A program made the position numbers and the translations under genes. From assembly GCF_047495875.1 (NCBI RefSeq), contig NC_092458.1, forward strand, positions 104,286,227 through 104,350,226: a stretch of DNA of 64,000 bases, read 5' to 3'. Below, piece by piece: positions 37,830-50,604 of this stretch. The notes below the pieces were generated by a model. The model was given only the letters and a program-made list of their open reading frames with translations, was not told the DNA's origin and made no database searches. This stretch comes from Pithys albifrons albifrons. Lineage: Eukaryota; Chordata; Aves; Passeriformes; Thamnophilidae. Numbering within the stretch: position 1 is the first letter of the stretch; each line of letters starts with the position of its first letter.

Positions 37830-40516
37830 AAAGAAATATCACAGATGAGAATCAACTATTGCCAAGATAGACTGTCCATGGGGACATGTTTTATTGCAGA
37901 CTTGATTCTGATCATAGAAGTCATTATGAGGGAAACGACTGGAGATATGAAATGAGTGAAACAGGCCTACAGTCAGTAATAGGAAATGACATGGTTTCCC
38001 CTCTCTTCCACATCTAACCCCCATCAAGTGATTTTTGGATTGGTGACAACCAAGCTGAGGAAAACAGGGCCTCCTACCACTATCTGTGTTGGAGCTTCTA
38101 TTTCATATCAACATATTCAGATGTCCACTGCTAAAAACATCTTTGAAATCCCAGTCTGATTTTGTGTGCACCATCAGATAAATAGGAAGACATTTACTGT
38201 TTTGGCTGGATCTTGAAGAATGTAGATTCTTGAATGCTTGAATTAGTACATTTTTTAACCAATTCAGTATATTGTATTTGATGGACTTGAGAGTTAGTCC
38301 TGTGTTTTTTAAGATGCATCTTAATTTCCTCCATAAGCAGGAAAAGCCTCACTGACAATGAAACAAGAGGCTAAACAAGCCAGTAAATACCAGTTACATA
38401 CTCTAACTTTTAAGAGCAAGTGAAGCAAGTTTTTCAGCCCAGATACACACATATTCATACCAGTCTTAAACATTACCAATTTAGCTTTCAATTATCTTAT
38501 TTCTCAAAAAGAACTGGAACAATCAGCAGGAAACACCCTAAAAAAAAGCCAAGTTCAAACAAAAGATTGAAAGCTAAAAGATAAAAATTGAATAAACAAC
38601 TTACCAATGGAGAATTGAATTGAGAAATAGGAAATGCCAGGAGAGGGAACTAATTATTAACCCTTCTGTTCTCTCAAATATATGTAAAACTAATTCAGAT
38701 CCCAGTGTGGTTTCTGCCCTTTAACTTATACTGCTATTTTTGCTTTTGGTTTGGATACCTGCCTTACACTTTTCTTTTAAACATATGACTAAACTGGAGG
38801 AATTTGGTGGTGGCATCTATTTTCATCAAAATATATTGAGTGACTACAGAGAACTCAGAGCTAGCTGCAGAGGTTTTTGTCTTCTTATTTCCAAAATTTG
38901 GTTTTTCTCCCAGCATGTTACAAGGAAGAAACAACTCCTAGATGTCAGAAAACTTCAAAACACTTTGAAAAGAACAATTATTTTTCACTAGTAATTTTAT
39001 TTGTGAGTGGGCTCTATGTGCATGAGACACAAAGAGGAGATATGAGCATACATTTACCCTTGTGTTTTTATAAAATGGGCAAAACCCACGATGAAAGCTG
39101 ACTTCACACATTATAGTACATTACAGTGCATTGTGTTCAATTCACCAGCTGTTTTCAGTAGCATATAGGCAACAGCAGACTCGGATACTCAATTATTTAA
39201 TATTTCAATTTCTTTAAAAATTAAGGTGGTAGAAGCAATTTTGTGAAAACTTCTAACGTTTAATAACAGGTGGATGGTGCACATAGTAAAATGCTAATAA
39301 ATATTTGAAAGAATATTAAAAACATGACATTTTCACTAATAATGCATTTTTAGTTCATTTCTATACTCGAAAATCTTATGTGGAGACTAAGAAAACACTA
39401 AAAGAAGATTAAAAACAGCACGATAAGGTCATTGACAGTCATTACAAGGAAATACCAACAAGTACTCCTGAAAATTTTACAATCCTTTTAGCTTTTAAAG
39501 AAAATTACAGCAAAGTATGCCAGCACACATCTTTGCATTATTTTCTTGTACATGCAGGTAGTTCCATTAATACAAAATTGAACTGGTGATATGTCACATT
39601 AACACATCTGTTTCATGGATAAATGGAAAAATGCCATAATACCAATGGCAAAATACTAGTTAAACTAAGCCATTAATCTTATTTGTGCTTTACCCATTAA
39701 TGCCAACACTGATTTCCCCTGAAAAGAAATTACACTTATATAATTTACTGTGCTTAATTTATTTTTTACATACAGATTTTTTACTCCTTTCAGAGTTATT
39801 TAAAAATATTTTTAAGTTTTGGTGTTATCTATTTTTTAGAGAGATAGGAAAAAGGAGAGAGAAGGAAAGCAAAACAGGCAATGGGAAAAAGGTAAAAGAA
39901 GGCACCAGGAAAAAAAATAATTAACAGCCATAATAATGTGAAGATGTGTTTCAGATATACTTTCACTTCTCTGAATAGCTTCTGAGGCAATAAAGATTTT
40001 TTTTTTCAAAAGCAGTTTCTTCACTACTTGTGATATTAATCAATTCCTTTTATTTTCCATGATATCAGAATTATTAACTTGGGCACTATTAAACCATATG
40101 ATAGCTTCTCTAGGAAATGTAGCTGAGTGTTATCTGAGAGTTGGGTTTTCTTTGTTATTCTCCCCCGAGGGACTTTTACACTGTGAAGATTGACCTTAGA
40201 ATGGGACAAGTGTTGGTGTCTCTCTAAGCATTTGTCCTTCTCGGATCTGAGCTGCACCATTTTGACCCTAGAAATGATCACCACCTTTAGGATATAGAAA
40301 AAAGCAATTAGTGTGGAAAATTAGTATGGAAATGGAGCATCTTTTTCAGGTGCCTGTACTGATGTTAGTCCCTACTGTGCTGCTAGAGTGAGGGACAGCT
40401 GCAGCAGAGAGGCACTGCCTCCATACTTCCCCTAGGAGCACTTGCAATCTGGCATCCAAAATATGTTTTCAGTTTCCTCAGTGGCATTTTCAATATTAAT
40501 CACAGTCCCTTAAGTG
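37830..40516. other. Unique sequence, no gene seen
   Basis: About 2.7 kb without a recognised repeat or exon. Confidence 0.5.
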
Positions 40517-40686
<170 letters not shown>

Positions 40687-41714
40687 GGGCAAGTAAAAAA
40701 ATAAAGGTTCTTTTTCACTTAAATGCCCCCCTAACTCTGCACCTTACCACTACCCTTCATTTTTGATGTGGGACATTTCAGTTGGAATAACAGTATGTAG
40801 GGCTACTAAAGTGACATATTATTATAGGTCAATGCTATTATCACTTCTATGCCTTGCATGCTTATATAAATTGAATCATAGAATTTATATATATTCAGAT
40901 ATAAACTCAAGTTTGGGGGAAAAAGAAAAAAAAAGAGTTCTCTGGGGTAACCCAACAACAAACACCATCTGCTGTTCTTCTGAGCTGAGAATGATGAGAC
41001 ATTCCTGAAAATTCGTGATTGTACAGTATCCTGGAGATAATTATATAATGAAAATTTTGCATGGCTTATGATACATTGTAAAAGTACCTTAAGTATATCA
41101 CTACAACCAAAGGGGGAAAAAAAATCTCAGATATGACAATTTTCCAGAACAATATATTGATCTCATCCGAAATACCCCTTTCAGCTGAAGCACTACTGTT
41201 CTGTTATCTATCTCCTTTTTAAAAAATCATTATTTATAAAAAAGGACCTACCAACCCCTTTGTATTTTTCTGAATGTGTTTCCATATTCGGGTCCCCTGT
41301 CAGAACGTATGAGATAAATTTCCACACAGGTATGCTCTTGAATCCAAAGTAACACATTTTTACATGCTTACGATTTTCAAACCCACTAATTTTCTACTTG
41401 TCTGTGAACAAATCAAAACGTATGCCTATCATACTTTTTAATTTTTTTTATTTGCTTAAATGATCTACGAAGAATGCTTTACCAAAACTGACTACAAACA
41501 ATCCTTTTAAGATTGATTTTTAAAAAAAATATTATTTAAATTCATGAGGGAAGGAGAGAAAAAGCATCTATCAACTCCAGGAAAAGTTTTTGTACCTTTA
41601 AAAATAAAAAGCAAACTATTTTTGTTCAGACATTTACCTAGTTACATAACCATAACTTTGGTTCCTTAGAGTCAGTGAGTCTACTTGACTATATATTTAA
41701 GACACATGGCAGTC
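40687..41714. other. Unique sequence, no gene seen
   Basis: About 1 kb, AT-rich. A CR1-tail-like string (GAATCATAGAAT) near 40873 is too short to call. Confidence 0.5.
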
Positions 41715-42165
41715 TCACAGAATGGTTTAGAATGGAAAGACTCTCTGAAAGTCATCTCCCCTGCTCAAGTACGATTTATCTCCCCTGCCCAAGCAGGGTC
41801 ATCTAGAGCCCGTTACTCACAACAGTATCCAAAGAGCTTTAGAATGTCACCAGGGAGGGTGACTCTACAGTCTCTCCGGGCAACCTGCTCCAGTGCTGTC
41901 ATCATCACAGTATAAAAGTGTTTCCACAAGTTCAGAGGGAACTCCCTACATTTCACTTTGTACCCTTTGCCTCTTGTTCTGCCACTAGGCACCACTGAAA
42001 AGAGCCTGACTCCACCTTCTTTTCATTCTCCTTTCGGTATTCAAGCACCCTGAGCCTTCATTTCTCCAGGCTGAGCAGTTCCATCCTTGTCAGTCTTTCC
42101 TTATATGGGAGATGCTGTAGTCTCTGAATCATCTTTGTGGTTTTCCAAAATACCCATTAGGACCA
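41715..42165 (-). mobile_element. CR1 LINE 3' end (antisense), with internal tandem
   Basis: Minus-strand CR1 of about 450 bp. On the + strand one sees 'tcacagaatggtttagaatgg' at the tail end, then 'agcagggtcatctagagccc', 'ccgggcaacctgctccagtg', 'tttctccaggctgagcagtt' and 'tctgaatcatctttgtggtt'. A 24-bp unit starting ATCTCCCCTGC is duplicated at 41754 and 41778. The coding frame is broken. The right end fades out near 42165. Confidence 0.9.
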
Positions 42166-44561
42166 TGTAAGGGCTGAATAAACTTCAGCAGCCTCTCCAT
42201 GATGTGCTATCTGAGTAGCAAACTTTGGACAGCAAACTGGGTTGGCAGACAGGGACCTCCATCTCACTCAACAGGGAGTCTCCCACTGCTGTCCCTCACT
42301 CCTTCCTCATGGTGGGAAGTGGGGCTCAGGCCTGGGCAGCTCAGGCACTTCCTACCACTGCCTCAAGCATGTAACAGATATGTATTTCATGGGAACTGAC
42401 ACTCCAGTCATAAGGCAGAGATAAATCTCTCTCTGAATTGACAGGGAGGGTGCAACCAGCAATGTGTCAAATCCTCAGGAAAGACAATTAAAACCCATGG
42501 GAGCAATGCATCCTAATGGCTGCCAAATATCTATAGGACCCTTGGAGAGATGCCATGAAGAAATTGATTGCAATTTGGAGTATTGATCTGTTTCCAGGTT
42601 CTGGACTTTAGGTTAAGCTACAAAACATAAGTAAGAGAATTGTTCCTGAGTGTGTAGTCCTACCTCTAAAGTTTGCTAGTTTGAGCTTCAATACCTTTGA
42701 AAAATACATTCTGCATCACTTTATAAACAATACATCAACATTGCAGATAACTCTAAAATCTTCTTAGTTTATCTTCACATTTACTGAGAGATTCATAAAT
42801 CTTTGACTCCAGATTACAGATTGTTTGTAAGCATCAGTATTTTCTAAAAACATTCCAACATGAAATAGCCCATAACAATAGAGCTATATGTACAATCAGA
42901 GAGGGCAAGTAGCACAATTACCCAGAAAGATCAGTCTTGCTGTTTGCATAAGGTCATAGTAGATCTAGTGTTGTCTGTTCTGTAAATTATTTGGAGTAGA
43001 CATCTCATTTCTCAGATGAAATACAAATATTTTGCTGCCAGTTTATCACTCAAAGCATATTGCCCAAAGTGAAAGTTTTTCATACAATAGAACAAAAGAG
43101 CTCAACTCTCTGCACATATAATGGTTTTTCTCACAAAAGCCAAAGGAAATTTGTATCATTTGAGACCTTGCACATCTTCAGGGAGATCACTGACATTTCT
43201 GAGCTCTGTGGAGCAACATCAGTAAAAGACTGGATGTATTTCTATCACCTCTACCTGGAGCATGAGTAGTGGGGATAATTTTGATCAAAACAGTAGAATT
43301 TCCACTTCACATGTTGTTACAATGGCTGTGAATGAGTGGGTCTTTTGGTTTGTGGAAGCTGCTCCAGTTAAACTCTGACAGCAATTCCTCTGCAAGCCCC
43401 ACATCCCCTGTACGCTTTGGAAGAGAGGTAGCACTGGAGGGAAGCCTGCTTTTTACTCATGGAAAGGTCAGGGTAGTTCTCTTATGGGTTTCCATGCACA
43501 AAAACTGACACAAATTATGTAGACCAGGCAAGAGTCACTCTACATCTTGTGATCTTGTGCTAATGAAACACGGAATTATTGCCTGCTCAGTATAATTTCT
43601 GTCTTCTTTAATTCACAAGGAACTCAACACACAACAACATGTGTAGATATTTTATCTGCATCTGGGTTTGGACAGAAAAAATTAAAACTATTTTTGCAGA
43701 AAGAAGAAATCAACTAGAGCTTACCTTTAATTTTTATTCAAAGATTAAGGGTGGCACAGTAGTACAGGTTTGTTTTTTTTTTTATCTCGACTTCCATGGT
43801 TTTACTACTATGCCTGAAGTTTTTTTAAAAATTACATATCACCCACCTCCAAACTGTAGCTCCACAGATAAATTTATTGTTGTCCAGTACAGACACTTAT
43901 AAAATAAATTAAAAATCCCGCCCTTACTTTTGTTTAGTAATCCTCCTCTTCCAAACCCCCAAAAATTATTTATCAAAAAGAACTATGAAATGACTAAGAT
44001 ATAAGGTTTAATTAGAGTTCTGACTTAATAATCTAACAGTAAATGATACAGTGGATATACTCAGTGATCTAAGAATATGGAAATTATTTAAAAAAAACCC
44101 AAACCCTTAGAGTTACACTTCTACATCTACCAGAGACTCTAAACCACTTCCTTAAATAATAGAAAGCTGAAAGGCAAGTGAAGTTAAGGTACTTTTGTTG
44201 CCTCCATTAGCCTAATGACACCTTTCAGAGGGACTAACGTCAGTAAAGTGTACCCTTATCTTTGCTGGTTCACTGACATCAGCAACTGCCTCAGGCAGTA
44301 TCACACATCACTCAGCTCTGCGACCACTTTCAATTTATTGTTTTCCTGTGAGCAATAAATAGGTAGCACAAACTATGGATTAGGCAGCACTTAAAGACTA
44401 CAGAGATTTTTGTGGAATCCTTTGAGCGCTCTTTCTGTCCCAGAGACCACCAACCCTTTGAGATGTAACAACTGTGATGAATGTGACCAAGGCAGACCTC
44501 ACTCTAGAGTAGTATGAAGCCCAGCATTCATCCAGCTACTTCTTCAAGGACTGGATCTAAG

Positions 44562-44602
44562 CTCTCTCTCTCTCTCTCAAAACAAAACAAAAAAAAAAAA
44601 AG
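44562..44602. repeat. (CT)n followed by A-rich tract
   Basis: About eight and a half CT units at 44562-44578, then AAAACAAAACA and an A-run ending near 44602. Confidence 0.9.
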
Positions 44603-46539
44603 GAAGAAACCATGTCACTTAATTCCTGGTCTTATATAACTTATATGATCTAATTTGTAGAATTTTATGGATTGAGACAAGGGCATAATCCCTTGGCTCC
44701 ATATATACACAGTGAAAATCACAATTCTATTTATGACACTCACCTTCTACACTTAAATACACCATATATACACTTTAGACTGAGATTTTTTTCTATTATT
44801 GTTACTTATTTTTTTCAGTAATCAATAGTGAGAATTGGATGTTCCCACATCCAAAGCTCCTAAAGTAGCTTTTCAAAGTTAGATGCGTATTGCCTGGAAG
44901 TGCTCTAGGAATTCCTGCCAGATAAGAATCCTAGGGAGGGAACACAGCATTTACTAGTGCTAATGTTTTTAAAAAATGGGACAGGGTAAATTGTAAGGAC
45001 TTGTGAATGTTTTGAGCTATAACCAGGGAAAAAAAAGAGGAGAAAATATGAAAGTAGTGAAGATAGTAGATAGTTATAGATTTGAGTATAAAAAGTAAAC
45101 AAAACACAAATACATATGAGTTATATATATGAGTTATATTTTTGATTGCAAGCAGCTGCGATACCACAACATAGATGATTTGAATTACTGATCTTTTAAA
45201 AGAGAACAGAAATAATTGTTGAAGATAATTGACAAAAAATAAAAATAAATGAGGACAAAAACAGTAAAAGAGTTTGTGCTTTTAAATATTCAAAGATGCT
45301 TTCAGAATTGAATGTTATCATTATAAAAAAATACATGTTCTATTCTATATTTAATTTATCAATATTTCCTTTACAAAGTCAAGAAAAGATTTGGAAGGTC
45401 AGAGATATTTAAGATCTTATCTAGATAGAGATTTAATTTTTCATCAACTTTTGAGGAGTTTCTTCCAAATTAAAATACCCTGTGACCATATAGAACAATC
45501 CCTATTTTGAGTTAATTGGCAAGTTGGTGCAAATTCTCAAATGAGCTTCTAAAAAAATTAAGTTCTTTTTATTATTTCAGTATGAATAAAGTTCATGCAT
45601 AGGTTTTTTATTAGGTTGGCAGTGTTCCAACTACTTTCCTACATTGTCTATATTATTCCAGCATTTTATACCATAATTATTCTGCTCTGACATTGATTGG
45701 ACCAAGATAATTGTGGACCTTTTGCACCTTCAAAGAGACATGGACCTTAAAAAAGTAATATGCACTAGGAGCAGATAAGCACATATTTGCAGAACACTGG
45801 AAAAAAGTATGTTCTCTAGACTGTACTCAGTGTTATAAAGACAAGAATCTCACATGGACTTTGGTCCTGGTGGTTTTTTTTTTTGTTTGCTTGTTTGTTT
45901 TTTTCCTCTTAGTTTACTCTAGCAGCACTCCAGAACACTTTAGCTCACTGTATGTATTCAGAAATTCTTTTTTTCTGTTCTCATTCTTTGGTTCAGTTCT
46001 ACTCTCAGATAAAGAAATACCAATACATCAAGATGCTCAGACACTTGCCTGACTGAATAAATTTATTTGAATGACTAACTCCTGAGATATAGGACTGTCA
46101 CTGGAGAACTTTTGTGCTACACCTTGTGTGGTCATATAAAACAAAACTTCTGACATAGAACTGAGTGACATTTCATACCTCATCATAGTTTTTGTGGTTT
46201 CTGAGATCCTGTAAGATTCTAGGACATGTCAGGACAAGATATACCATGACCTTGGTTCGACTTCTCTGTCCTTTGAATAGATGAACAACCCCTTGCTTTC
46301 AGTTTCTTATATCACATCTCTGATGGAAATGATTCCCAGGCCAGGGCAGGAGGAATACCAATGTATTAAACCTATCAAAAGTATTTTCCACCCTAAATGA
46401 TTCTGTTATTCTGTGTCCTACTCTTCCTTGTCCCATAACTTATACCCACAAACTATGATTTCTGTCCATCCTTTGCTCTTGCTAGTGACAGTCAGTCACA
46501 GTGTGACTGTATGAGTGGCACACAAGCAGCTTCCTAATT

Positions 46540-46567
46540 AAAAAAAAAAGGGGGGGGGGGGGGGGGG
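46540..46567. repeat. A10-G18 homopolymer pair
   Basis: Ten A followed directly by eighteen G. The uninterrupted G-run can form G-quadruplex in vitro and is also a place where read errors and length variation are common. Confidence 0.9.
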
Positions 46568-49500
46568 ATGTGAAGACATTACTTGAAATAAGTGCCCAGA
46601 AAATTAGGTAGCAGATGACTTATCTTCTGGAAGATAATGAGAAGAGATTATGGAAGAAGTGAAATGTTTTATCAGTGTTCCCATGGAAACTGAAATAGGT
46701 GCAAAAACAAGCTTTTAAATTTCATCAGCCTTCCTAAGAACATAAAGTTGAATCCTGCTATCAGCCAAGGCCAAAAGCCTCCTGGGTTAGTCCAAATAGT
46801 GTTCAGTCAGCCTTAGTGGTCAACCTCCTGGTGTGTGACTAGGAAGAAGAAAGGAAGAGCCTTGCTGTGAGGGAAAAGACAGACAAGGAATAAGGCAGAA
46901 GGACAGGAACTGTGCAAAAGAAACACCAAGATAATAATTTTTCTGCAGATTATGCTAAAATATAGTTTTATGAGCATCACAGCTACCAGTATTGTCAGAA
47001 CCCAGCTATTTCCTCTGTCCCACAGTGAACTCTGCTTTCTAAAAGCAACAGCTCCCTCCACAGGCTTTTGACCAGAAGTCTGGTTCATAACCTGGGAGGA
47101 GAAGAATGGTGTGTTCTGAAACTCCCACCCTGTTCTTCAGGCACAACATTTCCACTAGGAAAGGAGTAATTACTGTAGGTGTGAGTCTTCAGCTTCCTGT
47201 TTTTCAAGACATAATATGAGTGCCTCTCATTGCTATAAAATATGAACAGCTTTTTTTGTTTATGGTGTGTCAATCCAAAGTTTGGCTCATTTTGCCTTTT
47301 CTTTTTCTGACTGACAGTTCATGCATCTCATATCATTAATACCTTCACTGTTTCCTAAACCAGTAATTTTCATAAGAGGAGAATGAAGTTTCATTAACAA
47401 TTTTTCACATGCTGTCACAGAGGATTAAAGCAAAAGTATTTGAAACTGTCTAGTGTTTTAAGAGAAAAAGTCTAACATGACAAGATCTCTGCAGCTCATG
47501 TACTGCATATGCCATAACACACAAAATGCAGTAAGATTGCGTGCTGCAAGGTAGACATCGCTCAGCACATTCATGGCTATTGTATGTTTTCATTTCTCTC
47601 TCAGTCTTCCAAATATACTCTACTGTGATTTTAGAGCTACTTTGGCTATAACAAAATAGGTATTTTAACTATCCAAATGTTCAGTAAAGGATTTTGTTAA
47701 CAAAGGATGCCAATAAAAACTAAATCAGAGAGAAGAAAAGGACTGAAGATCAGCAAACCTTTTGTTCAGAAGCCACTGAGCACTAAGTTCCAATTTTTCA
47801 TCAGCAAAATCAGCTGTTAGTTTTCTGAAACCCCTCCATTTATAATTTTCCTCTAGGCCATGTTATATTAGTGTTAGTGAAGTCACTGAGGTATGATGAA
47901 GTATGTTTCACAGAGGTACACAGCTAGAGAACTGTCACACAAGTTCACAAAAGGGTCTTTACTATAAACAAAGTACTAGGAACTTTTAAAAGTATCAAAA
48001 GATACCTAAAGACATTATTTTCATTCCTGTGCTTTTGTTAGGTTACATAAGTCTTGGTCTACCCCAAAATTTCAAGTATATATCAAAATCCACACCTCTC
48101 CACCTCCCTCAGTCCCACTGGTACACCACAAGCAGAGCACCATAAATACTTCCATCCGTTTTTCTGTCCATACAACCAAATGCCTTGTTGCTTCCAGCTC
48201 TGTCCCCTACATATGTGGCCTGTGATTTGTGACAGCCCCAAGATCCTTTCAGGCAGTATTTCTTTCTACATGATTGCACATGTCTTCCCTATTCTGACTT
48301 GAGTAATGTAATTCACACATGCTACATCATTTTTTCCCCGTCTCAAAGGAGCCAGGCTTCCCTGGAGAGATTAGCACCCCAACTACCTTGAGACCAGCCA
48401 GGAGACAATAAAATCCTAGCTGCCTACTCTCTTAACTTCAGCCTAAATAGCTGGTTTTTTCCAGAGTTAGATGACAATGCTCATCTAGTTCCTGTAAGGT
48501 CGTCCATAAAAGGAAGCTACCCTTAATATCACCAACCAGTTTTAATTGACAAAGCATGTAGAGGGAGGAGCTGGGCTTAAACCACAATTGAGCCATGATC
48601 TGTGGATCAATAGCCATTTAAAAACATGGCTAAACAAATATATGAATTAAATGACAGGGAAAAAAAAGGGAAAAAAAAGAATAACAGAAAGATTTAAAAA
48701 TTCTTGCACTAGCTCCCAGTACCTGGAACATTCCAGTCTGAACCATTAATATTTCTTAGAATGCGGATAATCCAGCAGAACTTCCCATATCAGGGGAGTG
48801 GACCTTTTGTGAAAATGAAAGAAGCACAATTTAGTAATACGATTAATTAATAACTACTTGCGAAAAAGAGATTGGGCTGTGAAAACAGTTTTAAACACTT
48901 ACATGGAGTAAGTGTTGCTACATATCTATGGAAATTAAGATATATTATGTAATTATTATATAACAGGGAAATATAAAGGCCAACACCTCACAGTACATTG
49001 TCCCAAGAAATTTCCTGTAAACCCAGAAAAGCAAAATTTTTAGTCAACTCTGATAAGCTTCTACCAGTAATGAGGCAGGAATAACAATTCTCCTTTTTCC
49101 TTTGATGGTTGCGTATTTCGCAGTTATCCTTTCAAGTATTATATTTCTGTAAGTAAAGGCCTTGCTGAGTCTACTGAATTCAACAAACATTGACCTAACT
49201 TTTGATCCTGTCTGAAAGCAGCTTCTAATTTCAATACCAGGCTGTAAAATTTAATTCTGATTACATGAACCTACACACCTCTGGCTCTGCATACAAGTAT
49301 GCTCTTATCAGAATAGGTTTTACAGTAAATATAGTTAACTAGCTTCACTTGAATAATACAGGATTTTGAAGATTTTTATATTTTTGGGGGGCTCTGAATA
49401 ACATATGTTCTTCCACAGTTGTAGTCACTCTCACAAAATGAAAGTATACCAAGAGTTAAGGCTTTGCTTTCACATTTGTAACGGTTGGACCTTATCTGGA

Positions 49501-50011
49501 AATCATTACTATATAATTTCACCTTATTATGTCAAAATAATGAAAACTCAATGACAATAGTTTCAATTAGTTATTAATATTTATAGGTGAAATCCTGGAG
49601 AACTTGAAATGTATTTGATACAGATTTAAAGATGTCTGAGGTTATTTAGATATATACAATTCAAGTTATACACTCATCTCCAAAATACTCCAGAACAGAT
49701 ACAGTTTTAGTTAATCCCAGCACACCTTCTGCCAAATCCTAGATTTTTGCATGCCTAAGGTATCTTAGTTCTGTCCCAGTTAGTATGTCTTTAAGAATAA
49801 AGCTTAGCTTTCAGTTATGTGCTAAAGAAGACCTGACCTGAAAAACAGATTATTCTTATATTCACAGATGCAATACCTGTGGAAGTGTAATGAAATCCAA
49901 CAATATGCCTTTCACATACTCTGCACAGTAAACAGCCTTTACTTCTGTGAGGCACTAAACCCCTGCCACAGCCCCAAAACTATCTACATAGCAGTGACTC
50001 CCATGTCTGCC

Positions 50012-50604
50012 TGCCACGGTTTAACCCTGGCTGACAACTGAACCCCACACAGCCATTCACTCAGTCCCCCATGTTGGGATGTGGGGGAGAGTCACAAGGG
50101 TAAAGGTAGGAAATCCATGGGTTGGGATAAAGACAGTTTAACTGGTAAAGCAAAAGCTGTTCACATAAGCAAAGCAAAAGAAGGAATTCATTCACCACTT
50201 CCCATGGGCAGCCAGGTGTTCAGCCATCCCCAGGACAGCAGGGCCCCATCACATGTAACACTGATGTGGGAAGACAAACACCATCACTCCAAACATCCCC
50301 ACTTTCTTCTTCTTCACACAGCTTTATAAGCTGAGCATGACACCATATGGTGTGGGCTATCCCATCAGTCAGTTGGAATCAGCTGTCCTGGCTGTGACCC
50401 CTCCCAGCATCTTGTGCACCCCTGGCCTAATTGCTGATGGGGTGGTATGAGAGACAGAAAAGGATCTGATGCTGTGAAAGTGCTGCTCAGAAATGGCTAA
50501 AACATCCTTGTGGTATCAATAGCGTTTCCAGCACAAATCCAAAATGCAGCTCCATACTAGATTCTGGGAAGAAAATTAACTCTACCCCAGCCAAAGGCAG
50601 AACA
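50012..50604 (-). mobile_element. Avian endogenous retrovirus LTR, near full length
   Basis: Read on the minus strand it runs from TG at 50604 to CA at 50012, about 593 bp. I recognise the avian LTR family by its ends, 'ccacggtttaaccctggctg' (+ strand, 3' LTR end) and 'gaagaaaattaactctaccc' (5' LTR end). Inside are a TATA box (TATAAAG, complement of 50322-50328) and a perfect 12-bp palindrome CACCATATGGTG (50341-50352) upstream of it. The segment 'ggttgggataaagacagttt' near 50119-50139 lies downstream. The family's usual ATTAAA signal reads GTTAAA here. No internal retroviral sequence flanks it, so it is a solo LTR. I could not identify a target-site duplication. Confidence 0.85.

Larger units (their letters stand above)
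42166..50011. other. Unique sequence with simple repeats, no gene seen
   Basis: About 7.8 kb. A GC-richer patch at 42190-42420 may be an old repeat that I cannot name. A (CT)n run lies at 44562-44578 and an A/G homopolymer pair at 46540-46567. A segment at 48330-48420 is richer in GC than its surroundings. No coding frame is convincing. Confidence 0.5.
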
